This document shows, piece by piece, positions 11,104-19,245 of a stretch of DNA of 34,837 nucleotides (positions are counted from its first letter, which is position 1; each line of letters begins with the position of its first letter). The notes under the pieces are model-generated. The model did no database searches, had not been told where the DNA came from, and saw only the letters and a list, made by a program, of their open reading frames with translations. This DNA comes from Bdellovibrionales bacterium (GTDB taxonomy: Bacteria > Bdellovibrionota_C > UBA2361 > SZUA-149): assembly GCA_020434415.1 (NCBI GenBank), contig JAGRAW010000007.1, forward strand, positions 1 to 34,837. Direction: 5' to 3'. The position numbers and the translations under genes were made by a program.

Positions 11104-11976
11104 CTATCCTTCGTCAGGCTCTGCTGTTTGGGTCTGGCGAATGTGGGCGTAATTGAGAAGGGCGACAAAGACGGAGCCGCCTAGGAGATTGCCGATCAGA
11201 GCGATGCCCAGAGACCGCAAGGCTTGAGCGAAGCTGTAGCGGGATGGATCCAGCAGTATGGCGGTGAACAGCTCGACGGCACCGGCTATCGAATGATGGA
11301 GCCCGCCAATGCCGATTAGGAACGTCACGATATAGATACTCACCAGCTGTGTTATGCCCGGCGTGCTTGCAAGTACCAGCCAAGAGCCTTGAGCCATCAA
11401 CCACCCGGCCAGCATCGCGCTGACAAGTAGCGCTCGCGGTGTGAAACCAACCAGATGATCTCCGACCCGCAGAAACCCGTCACGCGCGTGCAAAATTGTG
11501 TCGGCAGAAGCGAACAGTCCGGCACTGATTGCGGCCCCGGCCAGGTTGCCACAGATTACCAAGAACCAAAGACGCGCCAGGTTCAAGCGGGAGGCTCGAC
11601 CATCAAGCACGGGGTAGACCGCAAGAGCTGTATGTTCGGTGAAAAGCTGGGTGCCGCTCAAAATGCAGATGACAAAGCCGAGCGGGTACACTGCCGCAGT
11701 GGCGATACGTTCAACTGCGACGACATCGAGCGCATGCACAATGGTCGAAACGACTGCAACAGACATGCCGCTAAAGCCGAGAATCAGACCGGCGGCCAGG
11801 GAAGAGAGGACCAGAGAGAACGAGGGACGACGGATTTGTTGCAATCCCTCGGAGATTGCAAGCTCCAGAACATCATCTGGGTGACGTCGGACGGTATCGA
11901 CGCGCTTCAGAATAGTCGGGACAAAAGAGGCATCCTCTCGTGTGCGATCTCGAACGCGCTCTGTCGTGGTGGTCAT
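11104..11976 (-). CDS. Formate/nitrite transporter (FNT) family membrane protein
   Basis: About 290 aa with six hydrophobic segments, typical of the FNT pentameric channel fold. Recognisable parts are SSLAAGLILGFSGMSVAVVS near the first helix, YPLGFVICILSGTQLFTEHT, WFLVICGNLAGAAI, and the C-terminal GLHHSIAGAVE and LIGNLLGGSVFVALLNY. It looks more like the YfdC-type branch, which has a hydrophilic N-terminus, than like FocA or NirC, so the substrate is unknown. I chose the ATG at 11976. A TTG at 12084, overlapping the stop of the upstream YihY gene as TTGA, would add 36 residues of low-complexity sequence. Neither start has a strong ribosome-binding site. It probably forms a transcription unit with the YihY-family gene. 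Confidence 0.88.
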   Translation of the reverse strand: MTTTTERVRDRTREDASFVPTILKRVDTVRRHPDDVLELAISEGLQQIRRPSFSLVLSSLAAGLILGFSGMSVAVVSTIVHALDVVAVERIATAAVYPLGFVICILSGTQLFTEHTALAVYPVLDGRASRLNLARLWFLVICGNLAGAAISAGLFASADTILHARDGFLRVGDHLVGFTPRALLVSAMLAGWLMAQGSWLVLASTPGITQLVSIYIVTFLIGIGGLHHSIAGAVELFTAILLDPSRYSFAQALRSLGIALIGNLLGGSVFVALLNYAHIRQTQTAEPDEG

Positions 11977-12080
11977 ACCGTCACGATGCTTGCGAGCGGC
12001 AGTTGTCGTTGCTGCTTGCCGAGCAGCGCGATCGTATGGCGTCTTGCTTAGATTTGGCCGGCATTCCGCTGGATATAGTT

Positions 12081-12995
12081 TCAAGCCGGTCGGGCTGTCT
12101 CGGGCTCACGTATGACCTCTCGATGCTCGACGATGCGGACTGCTCCTTTGCTGGGTAAGATTTGCGCGCCGTGTCGGCGGGCCCAGACCTGGGTAAGCTC
12201 GGCGCCCAGCAATAGTATCAGCGAAGAATAGTAAATCCACAGCATAATCAGAACCAGGGAACCGGCGGCGCCGTATGCCGAGACAGAATCCTTCGCACCA
12301 ATGTAATAGCTTAGCGCAAGCTTTCCGGCAGTAAACAGAATCGCGGTTGTGGCCGCGCCCAGCCAAACGTCGCTCCAGCGCGTGTCTGCATCCGGAAGCA
12401 CCTTGAAAATCGCCGCGAACAACAGGACCGTCATGAGCAGCGTCAAGCCGTTGCTCATAGTCCAAAGAGCTGATTCCGAGAGAGATGGCGGCAACCACTG
12501 CTCGACCGTCGATCCTAGAGCACTGAGGGCTGCAGATAGAAGAAGCGACACGAGCAATAGAAATGCGACCGTCAGCAGTAACGCGACCGATAGTAGACGT
12601 TTCGTGACAAAGGTTCTCACGCCGCCGGACTCCGGGTCCGGTTCGACGTCCCATGCAGTATTGAGCGCCGTTTGAAGCTGTGCAACTACCCCTGTTGCGC
12701 CAAACAGGAGCGCTACGATGCCCATGATGCCGGCAAACCCGCGACCCGTTTCCTGCCCGGCGACTTCGATCATATTGCGGACTTGATTTGCTGCATCTGC
12801 GCCGAGCACTGAAGCGATTTCGTCGCCGATGCGACCTTGAATTGCCGCGGGGTCGACAAAAAAGCCGCATACCATCAACACTAGCACCAGCAACGCAGGA
12901 AGCGAGAAGATGGCATAATACGCGATTGCGGCGGCCATTTGTGGCGCTCGGTCCGACGAGAACTCCACGAACGTTTTCTTGACCAATGACAACAT
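12081..12995 (-). CDS. YihY/BrkB family inner membrane protein
   Basis: 304 aa with about six membrane segments. Family landmarks are the N-terminal DRAPQMAAAIAYYAIFSLPALLVL (family pattern with A-AYY-FS), FAGIMGIVALLFGATGVVAQLQTALNTAW, and the C-terminal SAYGAAGSLVLIMLWIYYSSLILLLGAELTQVWARR. The family was once called RNase BN in error; its real role, perhaps transport, is not settled. The ATG at 12995 is used. The 5' side faces a 304-base intergenic region with an FNR-like dyad. The gene precedes the FNT-family gene on the same strand. Confidence 0.93.
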   Translation of the reverse strand: MLSLVKKTFVEFSSDRAPQMAAAIAYYAIFSLPALLVLVLMVCGFFVDPAAIQGRIGDEIASVLGADAANQVRNMIEVAGQETGRGFAGIMGIVALLFGATGVVAQLQTALNTAWDVEPDPESGGVRTFVTKRLLSVALLLTVAFLLLVSLLLSAALSALGSTVEQWLPPSLSESALWTMSNGLTLLMTVLLFAAIFKVLPDADTRWSDVWLGAATTAILFTAGKLALSYYIGAKDSVSAYGAAGSLVLIMLWIYYSSLILLLGAELTQVWARRHGAQILPSKGAVRIVEHREVIREPETARPA

Positions 12996-13061
12996 AGTTC
13001 CTGTTCATGAGGCGATCAGTTGCAGCCGCACTACCGTAGGGCCGCAGGCAGCGAAATTCCC

Positions 13062-13073
13062 TGATCGCGATCA
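13062..13073. promoter_or_regulatory. Candidate CRP/FNR-family binding site
   Basis: TGATCGCGATCA is a perfect 12-bp dyad with the TGAT-N4-ATCA core of FNR/ANR-type boxes. It sits 67 bp upstream of the YihY gene start and about 227 bp upstream of the secreted-protein gene. Outer bases (C and T) do not extend the consensus TTGAT-N4-ATCAA. The assignment rests on the core motif only. Confidence 0.35.
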
Positions 13074-13261
13074 TTCCGTGGGACGACAGCTTGAACAGGC
13101 GTTGAACTCCTCGAAACAACGTGCCCTCACTACTATCGCTCCGGTTGGTGACGTTCCTCATGCCGCTTCGCCACTCCGAGTAGTAGGTAGGGGAGCAACG
13201 CATCGTCTAGGGCGGACCCCCACTTAGGGGCTGCTCGAGAGGACGAGGTCGCATCGATGTC

Positions 13262-13287
13262 CACTACACAGAGACACTACACAGAGA
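13262..13287 (+). repeat. Perfect 13-bp tandem repeat in a 5' leader
   Basis: CACTACACAGAGA occurs twice head to tail (13262-13274 and 13275-13287). The second copy runs into the Shine-Dalgarno sequence (GAGAGGAG, 13284-13291) of the downstream gene. It could come from slippage or serve as a paired protein or RNA binding site; nothing visible decides between these. Confidence 0.85.
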
Positions 13288-13299
13288 GGAGAATTGGAA

Positions 13300-14112
13300 A
13301 TGAAGCATTTGAACAAGTCGATTTGTTCCGCGCTGATGACTGGCGCCCTTGCCGTTACGGGTTCTGCCGTCGCTCAGGAACGAGACTCCTTGCAGGGCGG
13401 ATTACAGGGTGGAGACCGGCCGGGGCAGCACATGCAGGCCAATGATAGCCAACAGTCACCTTCTGCCTACGAGCGAGCACGAATGCAGGATCGTTCAACC
13501 GTGTCCGAAGATTCTAAGCAAGAAATTGCCGGCACGCTCACGGATGTTCTGCAGGGTGCAATGGGAGGCGATGTGGAAAGCATCGTTGACACTTTTGCTG
13601 AGGCGGATCGTGAGCGAATAGGGGACCAGAGGGAAGACGACTATGCGGCCTTCAACGCTCGGACGAGTTCGCTCCGCGACGCCTGGCAGCAAAAGTATCA
13701 GCAGTCCTTCGAGGATGGTCTCGCCACTGCGGCAATTCCGTTCCAAGTCGAACGAGGGGTGGAAAGTAAGCAGGCACGAATCAGCATACCAGCTGCGGGT
13801 GGGGCTCAAGCCGTCCAGCTCCAGTTCATTGATGAAGGTGTGCTGAAGACTACTTGGCGGGTGGATGTGTCGAACAGCCTGACCGCTGACCAACTCCGTC
13901 AGCGACTGTCCAGTGCTGTCGCACAAATTGACCCTAGTGCGCTGCCGAGTGATGCCAAAACGGCCTATCATGTAGCAGCTCTTCAGCTCTTAGCTCCGTT
14001 GTCATCGGCATCGGCGGTGGGCATCGAGGGCCGTAGCGGGAATCAGGACCTATCGACGATGGAGCAGGACTTGGAAGTGGAAGAGCGTAGTGTGCAACCG
14101 GCAATTCGGTAG
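13300..14112 (+). CDS. Secreted protein of unknown function
   Basis: 270 aa. The N-terminus MKHLNKSICSALMTGALAV continues to a predicted signal peptidase I site after GSAVA, so the protein should be periplasmic or exported. The mature part opens with a Gln/Gly/Asp-rich stretch, then a mixed alpha/beta region with few hydrophobic runs and no cysteine. I do not recognise the family. The ATG at 13300 is chosen over an in-frame TTG at 13294 because GAGAGGAG ends 8 nt before the ATG but only 2 nt before the TTG. It is monocistronic, with a divergent YihY gene upstream and a hairpin and convergent gene downstream. Confidence 0.8.
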   Translation: MKHLNKSICSALMTGALAVTGSAVAQERDSLQGGLQGGDRPGQHMQANDSQQSPSAYERARMQDRSTVSEDSKQEIAGTLTDVLQGAMGGDVESIVDTFAEADRERIGDQREDDYAAFNARTSSLRDAWQQKYQQSFEDGLATAAIPFQVERGVESKQARISIPAAGGAQAVQLQFIDEGVLKTTWRVDVSNSLTADQLRQRLSSAVAQIDPSALPSDAKTAYHVAALQLLAPLSSASAVGIEGRSGNQDLSTMEQDLEVEERSVQPAIR

Positions 14113-14120
14113 CCTGCTTT

Positions 14121-14157
14121 GGCCGCTGCCTTGAACCCTCACCTCAGGGCAGCGGCC
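14121..14157. terminator. GC-rich hairpin between convergent genes
   Basis: GGCCGCTGCC (14121-14130) pairs perfectly with GGCAGCGGCC (14148-14157) across a 17-nt loop, 8 bases after the stop of the secreted-protein gene. It is followed by TTCACTTCG rather than a run of T. It is well placed to stop transcription from both sides, but without a strong U tract its efficiency is uncertain. Confidence 0.55.
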
Positions 14158-14192
14158 TTCACTTCGCCCTCAGCGCAGCGGCCTTCACTTCG
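14143..14192. repeat. 24-bp near-perfect direct repeat including the hairpin arm
   Basis: Two 24-bp copies (14143-14166 and 14169-14192) differ at one base and are offset by 26 bp. The first carries the right arm of the terminator hairpin. The second overlaps the stop codon and last codons of the convergent debranching-type gene. A local duplication of the terminator arm is the simplest reading. Confidence 0.8.
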
Positions 14193-16392
14193 AGAGAGCG
14201 CCATTCACGTCCGAAGCCGACGCTTTCGTTTTCCGAATGATTATATCCACTGCGCCGCGGAGTGGCTTTGCGGTTACGCTCACGCTTGAGTCGGTGTGGC
14301 GTTGGATGTCCAGGTCGACAAGCGTGTCTCCGACCGATAAGTTTCTCACCTCAAGCCGGTCAAGGAAATCCGGGAGATAGGGGTCTACGAACTCGATTTT
14401 CGGTTCGGCTGCGGTGATCTCCAGGCCGAGGCAGGCTTCGAGCAGTAGAAACACGGAGCCGGTTGCCCACGCCTGCGGGCTGCAGGCAACCGGATACAGG
14501 GTCGGACCGATCTCTGGCGCGCGCGGAAATCCGCAAAACAGTTCGGGGATACGATACAAGGGCAGGTACGTGCTCGCCTCGAACAGCGAGCGCAATATCT
14601 TTCCTGCCGATTCAGTATAGCCATACCTGGCCAAACCGCGAGCGATGAGCGAGTTGTCATGCGGCCAAACGGAGCCGTTATGATACGAAATGGGGCTATA
14701 CCGAGGCTCCCCAAGCGCCTTGGTTCGGATACCCCATCCGCTGAAGAACTGCTCAGAGAGTAGCAAGGTTTTCAGGGCTGCTGCTCGTTCTTCGGTAGCA
14801 ATACCCGCAAAGAGACAATGGCCGGCATTTGACCCACGGACGCTGCAAGGAGACTTTTCGCCATCCAGCGCGAGCGCATAGGTGCCCAGTTCCGGGATCC
14901 AGAAAGAGCGGTCGAAGTTGTGTCGCAGTCGCGCCGCTTGAAGGCGCAACGCCTCGGCACGCTCCATCTCTCCAAGTTCAAGAGCCAATGCTGCCGCACT
15001 CTGCTTCGCTTCGTACGCGTAGGCCTGCACCTCACATATCGCGATCGGACCTCGAGCGAGATCGGTCGAACGATGATAGACAGAATCATCGGAGTCCATC
15101 CAGCAGTGATTGACAAGCCCTCCGCCGTAGTTGCCGTACTCGATGAAGCCATCCTTATCCGTGTCCCCATAAGCGTCCATCCACAGCAATGCCTTTTCGA
15201 TACTTGGCCACAGATGCATAAGGAACGTCCTGTCGCCGGTACGCCGAAAGTAGGCGGCGGCAAGCATCACGAAAAGCGGTGTGGCATCCACCGTTCCATA
15301 GTACCGACGAAAAGGGGTTTCTCCGAGGGTAGCCATTTCTCCGAGGCGGGTCTCGTGAAGGATCTTGCCTGGCTCTGCGGCTGTGAGACGCTCCACAGCG
15401 TCGGCTTGATACGCTGCTAGGTATCCCAAGACTCCCTTGGCAAGCGCCGGGTTGAGCCATAGCATCTGTCGGGCTGTCAGAAGACCGTCCCTTCCGAACA
15501 CCGTGCTAAACCACGGAATACCGGCGTAGGGATAGAGGCCGTGGGCGGTGTTCGTCACCAGCATTTGAAGATCCGCGCGGGATCGGTCGATCCAACGGTT
15601 GAACTGTTCATTCGAGGTGCGGATTGAACAGTCGCTAGTAGGCTTCAGTACGTGTGCTCGTTGACTGGCATCATGGACTTCGCTGTAGCGCCGCCGCGGT
15701 GTTGATTCGTTCTGCACTTGAAACGGAATGCAAATATCAAGGGATTCTGCCTGCTGGGGCGCCAGTGCAAACTGAAATGTGGCTCGCCGAGCATCGACTT
15801 CACTCGGGACTCGATCAAAGTCGATGACGGTACGACGGAGCAGTCCATCGAGACCTTCGTAGGAGATTGCCAACAAATTTCCGTCCCCGTGGCCGGTCAG
15901 AAAGCTGCCTCGTCGCTGACGTTTCAGTCCTCGAACCTCGAAAATATCAACAAAGTCAGCATCCCATGCGAAACTCAGCCCCACCTCGACATCGCTTAGG
16001 CCCAAATTGGTAACGGTCGTACGCTCGTGGAGGGCGGACTGCCATAGCAGCAGTTCGCGCCTGATGTGGAGCGTTCCATGCACCACATTCAAGCCGCCGG
16101 TGGAGCTTGTGGGATTCGTCAAGTCTACGGACAGGACCGTGTTGTTTTCTCTGACGGCTGAACTCAAGAGAAGAGGCGCTTGACTGTGACCCAGCCGTAA
16201 TTCCCAACGTGACAAGAAGCGTGTCCCCTCGTGGAACGCTCCTTCCTCCCCTAGCGGTGCATAGGGAATGTCACCGAAGCTGTTGAAGACCGCGAAAGTC
16301 TCTCCGTTCTTCAAGATAAGGGTGTGCGCATGCTCGGCTTTGGAGCTGCCGTAGGTATCCTGCTGTGGGCTCTCTCCGTCGTCAGTCCTCAT
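14185..16392 (-). CDS. Amylo-alpha-1,6-glucosidase-like protein (GDE N-terminal domain plus alpha/alpha toroid)
   Basis: 735 aa. The N-terminal quarter is a glycogen-debranching N-terminal domain (LILKNGETFAVFNSFGDI, EGTRFLSRWELRL, LLLSSAVRENN). From about residue 270 an (alpha/alpha)6 glycosidase-like toroid follows (YPYAGIPWFSTVFGRDGLLTARQMLWLNP, YGTVDATPLFVMLAAAYFRRTGD, SYHNGSVWPHDNSLIARGL). Proteins of this build are annotated as amylo-alpha-1,6-glucosidases; their natural substrate is often unproved and may be a trehalose- or glucan-type oligosaccharide. It lies 21 bp downstream of the glycosyltransferase gene on the same strand, so the two form an operon. Its 3' end meets the secreted-protein gene convergently. 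Confidence 0.9.
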   Translation of the reverse strand: MRTDDGESPQQDTYGSSKAEHAHTLILKNGETFAVFNSFGDIPYAPLGEEGAFHEGTRFLSRWELRLGHSQAPLLLSSAVRENNTVLSVDLTNPTSSTGGLNVVHGTLHIRRELLLWQSALHERTTVTNLGLSDVEVGLSFAWDADFVDIFEVRGLKRQRRGSFLTGHGDGNLLAISYEGLDGLLRRTVIDFDRVPSEVDARRATFQFALAPQQAESLDICIPFQVQNESTPRRRYSEVHDASQRAHVLKPTSDCSIRTSNEQFNRWIDRSRADLQMLVTNTAHGLYPYAGIPWFSTVFGRDGLLTARQMLWLNPALAKGVLGYLAAYQADAVERLTAAEPGKILHETRLGEMATLGETPFRRYYGTVDATPLFVMLAAAYFRRTGDRTFLMHLWPSIEKALLWMDAYGDTDKDGFIEYGNYGGGLVNHCWMDSDDSVYHRSTDLARGPIAICEVQAYAYEAKQSAAALALELGEMERAEALRLQAARLRHNFDRSFWIPELGTYALALDGEKSPCSVRGSNAGHCLFAGIATEERAAALKTLLLSEQFFSGWGIRTKALGEPRYSPISYHNGSVWPHDNSLIARGLARYGYTESAGKILRSLFEASTYLPLYRIPELFCGFPRAPEIGPTLYPVACSPQAWATGSVFLLLEACLGLEITAAEPKIEFVDPYLPDFLDRLEVRNLSVGDTLVDLDIQRHTDSSVSVTAKPLRGAVDIIIRKTKASASDVNGALSK

Positions 16393-16413
16393 CGGCTATG
16401 GTGGTCCCGTCGA

Positions 16414-17604
16414 CTACAACGACGTATCAGATTTTCCCGTGCTGCTCGCTCGGGCCGAAATCTCAAGTACAGCTCCGCGAGCGGAACTCACTTCAGTGAG
16501 TAGCGGCATGCACGCAGCATCTTCAAGTTCCTCCAGCGCTGCCCGTTCTGCCAACAGCGGCTCCCGTCTTCGAATCCCGTTCGCGGCAAACTCCAGCTGC
16601 TCATAGGCTTCAAGGTAGCCGTCGGTCATCACCTCTGCCGAAAACCGCTCCTCAAAGGAAGTCCGGCAGGATTTCCGGTCCAAATTGGCAGTGTGCTGAA
16701 CGGCTGAGACAGCTTCCTCGATGGAGTCGACAATGAAACCATCCACGCCATCCTTGACAACCTCGGGTACCGATCCGCAACGCCAGGCGACCACCGGAGT
16801 GCCGCAGGCGAACGCCTCAGTCATGACGAGACCGAAGGGCTCCGGCCAATCGATAGGAAACAGCAGCGCCCGAGCAGACCGAAGGAGCTCCTCCTTCTCA
16901 CGGTGATCAACTTCACCAAGATACTGAATCTGCTCCGAGAGGTGTGGGCGAACATGAATGTCGAAGTACTCCTCTTGTGCCGCCTCCAGTTTCGCCGCTA
17001 TCAACAGACGTAGCCCCGTCCGTTTGGCGATCTCGATCGCCCGGTCAGGCCGCTTCTCCGAGCAGATACGCCCCACGAACGCAAGATGTCCTGCGTCTCC
17101 GGAGCCAAAGCGAAACAACTCGTTCGGCATCCCATGGTACACCGTTTTCACCCAGCGGGCCTGTGGCACAGGAGTCCGTTGAGCATTGGAAATAGAGACA
17201 AGCGGTACCTCACGAAATTCATCATAGACGGCTGACGCTTCGGGCAGATCCAACCGACTGTGGATAGTGCTTAGCGACGGGGTCTGTAGCGTTCGAAGTA
17301 CAGGGTACCCGCGGGATTCCAGATGGGAGTGGATTACATCGAACTGCGAGGCTTCGCGGCGAACGCGATCCATCATCACCATGTGTAGCGCCTCGCCATC
17401 TTCCATCGAGTCATGCAAGCGAACCGCCTGGTCGCAGATCGCCCGCAACTCAGCCGAGGTTTCGGAATCTCCGCTGGCGTAGAGCGTTACGTGATGCCCC
17501 CGACGGACAAGTTCCTCAGTGAGCCAATGGACGACTCTCTCCGAACCACCATATTTCTTTGGAGGAACACTTTCCCACACGGGTGCAAGCTGAGCGATGC
17601 GCAT
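16414..17604 (-). CDS. Family-4 glycosyltransferase
   Basis: 396 aa, GT-B fold. The N-terminal acceptor half begins MRIAQLAPVWESVPPKKYGG with the GG-SER motif at 19-23. The C-terminal donor-binding half has FVGRICSEKRPDRAIEIAK (176-194), then PEPFGLVMTEAFACGTPVVA with the E-x7-E pair (E255, E263) typical of retaining GT4 enzymes. The ATG at 17604 follows GAAGGAG with 6-nt spacing; a longer reading from 17643 adds 13 residues before the conserved start and is rejected. It is the first gene of a pair with the debranching-type protein, suggesting synthesis or remodelling of a glucoside or glucan. Donor and acceptor cannot be read from the sequence. Confidence 0.93.
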   Translation of the reverse strand: MRIAQLAPVWESVPPKKYGGSERVVHWLTEELVRRGHHVTLYASGDSETSAELRAICDQAVRLHDSMEDGEALHMVMMDRVRREASQFDVIHSHLESRGYPVLRTLQTPSLSTIHSRLDLPEASAVYDEFREVPLVSISNAQRTPVPQARWVKTVYHGMPNELFRFGSGDAGHLAFVGRICSEKRPDRAIEIAKRTGLRLLIAAKLEAAQEEYFDIHVRPHLSEQIQYLGEVDHREKEELLRSARALLFPIDWPEPFGLVMTEAFACGTPVVAWRCGSVPEVVKDGVDGFIVDSIEEAVSAVQHTANLDRKSCRTSFEERFSAEVMTDGYLEAYEQLEFAANGIRRREPLLAERAALEELEDAACMPLLTEVSSARGAVLEISARASSTGKSDTSL

Positions 17605-17827
17605 GATGAACTCCTTCACGTTAAAACCGGGTATGTTGGACAAGTGGAACGTATCGCAGAAACGGCGCCCGCCGGTATGATCACGGTCTATCGAAGAGTA
17701 AACCGAAGACGGGCGCTGAGCTGCGAAACGGTGCTATGAGCCCCCTCATTGGCGTCAGCCATTCGCGAACGCAAGGTGGATGTCGACGTGGCAATCGCCA
17801 TGGCCACGAACGAAGGGAGTCTGCAGC

Positions 17828-18232
17828 ATGACAGAAAAAGCTGTGTTGTCGTCTGAGGCGCGTACCCCCATAGGGCGGATGTGCTGGGCACTCGCGGAAG
17901 GATATCTCCCGGAATGGAGCAATGGGCCTGCTCCAGAGATGGAGAGCCACGAGACGCTCTGCTTCCTGAATGCAAGCGATATCGATGCAGAGGTCAGCCT
18001 GCGAATATACTTTAGTGACCGGGAGCCGGTCGGTCCGTATCATGTGCAAGTTCCTGCCCGTAGGACGAAACACCTGCGCCTCACTGCACTTGATGATCCG
18101 GAGCCACTACCGAGGGGAAAGGAATATGCCGCGGTCGTCGAGTCCAACACTCCTATCGTAGTGCAGCAGACGAGACTCGATTCGCGTCAGGCGGAGAATG
18201 CGCTACTGTCGACCATCGCCTTTCCGGGCTAG
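17828..18232 (+). CDS. Anabaena sensory rhodopsin transducer (ASRT) family protein
   Basis: 134 aa, full length for the family. Nearly all family landmarks are present: IGRMCWALAEGYLPEWSNGP, SHETLCFLNASD, IYFSDREPVGPYHV, VPARRTKHLRL and the C-terminal IVVQQTRLDSRQAENALLST. In Anabaena the homologue is a soluble all-beta tetramer that interacts with sensory rhodopsin and has been linked to DNA binding. Most bacterial homologues occur without a rhodopsin and have no known role. Here no rhodopsin gene is seen; the gene is divergent from the glycosyltransferase/debranching pair. The ATG at 17828 has AAGGGAG with 8-nt spacing; an ATG at 17780 has its putative ribosome-binding site too close. Confidence 0.93.
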   Translation: MTEKAVLSSEARTPIGRMCWALAEGYLPEWSNGPAPEMESHETLCFLNASDIDAEVSLRIYFSDREPVGPYHVQVPARRTKHLRLTALDDPEPLPRGKEYAAVVESNTPIVVQQTRLDSRQAENALLSTIAFPG

Positions 18233-18268
18233 GGCGACCACGGTCGATGCTGTGCCCTAACACTTCGT

Positions 18269-19129
18269 CTATGCGGCAGCTTTTTTACTTTTTGTCTTTC
18301 GGGGTGCCGAGGTTTTCTTGTCTTTAGTCTTCGACGCCCCCTTGGGCTTGGAGGCTTTCTCCCGTTGATGGACGCTCTTCTTGAGAGCATCCATCAGGTC
18401 GATCACCTGACCGCCCTCATCAGCCGAATGCTCGGGAAGTACGACGTCGTGCCCTTTCGACTTTTCGTCGATGAGATGCTCGACGCGATCCCGATACTCG
18501 TTGCGATACCGTCCCGGTTCAAACGGTGCAGCAAGAGACTCGATCAACTGGTTCGCCAGGGCTAACTCACGCTTGTCGATATCAACCTCCGGCGGCTCCA
18601 ATTCGCCGTGATCCCTGACGTCATCAGCGAAATACATAGTCTCGAGTCCCAGGATGCGACCTTCTACAACTCGAATGGCGGCGAGGTATTCGTTACTTCG
18701 CATGACCATCTTCGCGATGGCGACTCGCCCGCTATCCGCCATAGCTCGAAGCAGTAGTTGATACGGTTTTTCCCCACGGGCATCCGGGGCCAGATAGTAT
18801 GCTCGGTCGTAATACAAGGGATCTATCTCGTCCAGGCTGACGAAGTCCAAGATGTCGATGGTCCGACCGCCTTCCGGTTTTAACTTCTCCAGTTCTTCCT
18901 TTTGCACCAGCACATATTGATCGGGTGCAATCTCGACCCCCCGTGCGGTTTCGCCAAAATCATATTCCTCTCCGGTGTCGGGGCAGTACAGTTTTCGCCG
19001 AAGCCGGCATGTGCCCTCTTTATCCAGCATGTGAAACTGCACGCTCTTGCGATCGATAGCAGCGTAGAGCTGGACCGGAATGGAAACCAGTCCAAACGAA
19101 ATCACCCCTTTCCACATTGATCGCGGCAT
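18269..19129 (-). CDS. ku: Non-homologous end joining protein Ku
   Basis: 286 aa. Bacterial Ku is a homodimeric ring that binds double-strand ends and recruits LigD. The start MPRSMWKGVISFGLVSIPV and the core (YCPDTGEEYDF, LDEIDPLYYDRAYYLAPD, KPYQLLLRAM, GRVAIAKMVMRSNEYLAAIR) are characteristic. The C-terminus is a Lys-rich tail (residues about 250-286), as in many proteobacterial Ku proteins where it aids DNA contact. The start at 19129 is chosen because the family begins at this motif; an ATG at 19177 would add 16 unrelated residues. It is divergent from ligD, 116 bp away, and convergent with the ASRT gene. Confidence 0.97.
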   Translation of the reverse strand: MPRSMWKGVISFGLVSIPVQLYAAIDRKSVQFHMLDKEGTCRLRRKLYCPDTGEEYDFGETARGVEIAPDQYVLVQKEELEKLKPEGGRTIDILDFVSLDEIDPLYYDRAYYLAPDARGEKPYQLLLRAMADSGRVAIAKMVMRSNEYLAAIRVVEGRILGLETMYFADDVRDHGELEPPEVDIDKRELALANQLIESLAAPFEPGRYRNEYRDRVEHLIDEKSKGHDVVLPEHSADEGGQVIDLMDALKKSVHQREKASKPKGASKTKDKKTSAPRKTKSKKAAA

Positions 19130-19209
19130 ACGCCACAGTATGCACTCTCGGTCCCGACGCTCCATGACTCCAGTCATACGGGAGCGGCGTCGTTTTTGGC
19201 TTTCTCAAT

Positions 19210-19237
19210 TCTCAAGAGGCGGGTCTCAAGAGGTGGG
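19210..19237 (+). repeat. 14-bp tandem repeat duplicating the ligD Shine-Dalgarno region
   Basis: TCTCAAGAGGCGGG (19210-19223) is followed directly by TCTCAAGAGGTGGG (19224-19237), one mismatch. The second copy supplies the AGGTGG that serves the ligD GTG start at 19246. The repeat lies in the 116-bp ku-ligD divergent region, which must also hold both promoters. Confidence 0.8.
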
Positions 19238-19245
19238 CACTGAAA

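Larger units (their letters stand above)
12996..13299. promoter_or_regulatory. Divergent intergenic region between the YihY gene and the secreted-protein gene
   Basis: 304 bases without a credible gene. It must hold promoters for both flanking divergent genes. Visible items are an FNR-like dyad (13062-13073), a small CCCC/GGGG hairpin near 13215-13228 and a 13-bp tandem repeat (13262-13287) just before the ribosome-binding site of the plus-strand gene. No clear sigma-70 pair was identified. Confidence 0.45.

Noticed and set aside
11455-12051. 198-codon plus-strand ORF
   Set aside because: Antisense to the FNT-family gene and of low complexity, without motifs.
11977-12084. TTG start of the FNT-family gene overlapping the YihY stop
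   Set aside because: The added 36 residues look non-conserved and no good ribosome-binding site precedes the TTG; kept as an alternative only.
12106-13203. 365-codon ORF on the minus strand overlapping the YihY gene
   Set aside because: It is in another frame of the YihY gene, is Arg/Ser-rich with no domain, and the YihY frame shows clear family membrane motifs.
18280-18300. T-rich run that looks like an intrinsic terminator after ku
   Set aside because: It is the antisense of the Lys-rich C-terminal tail of Ku and lies inside the gene.
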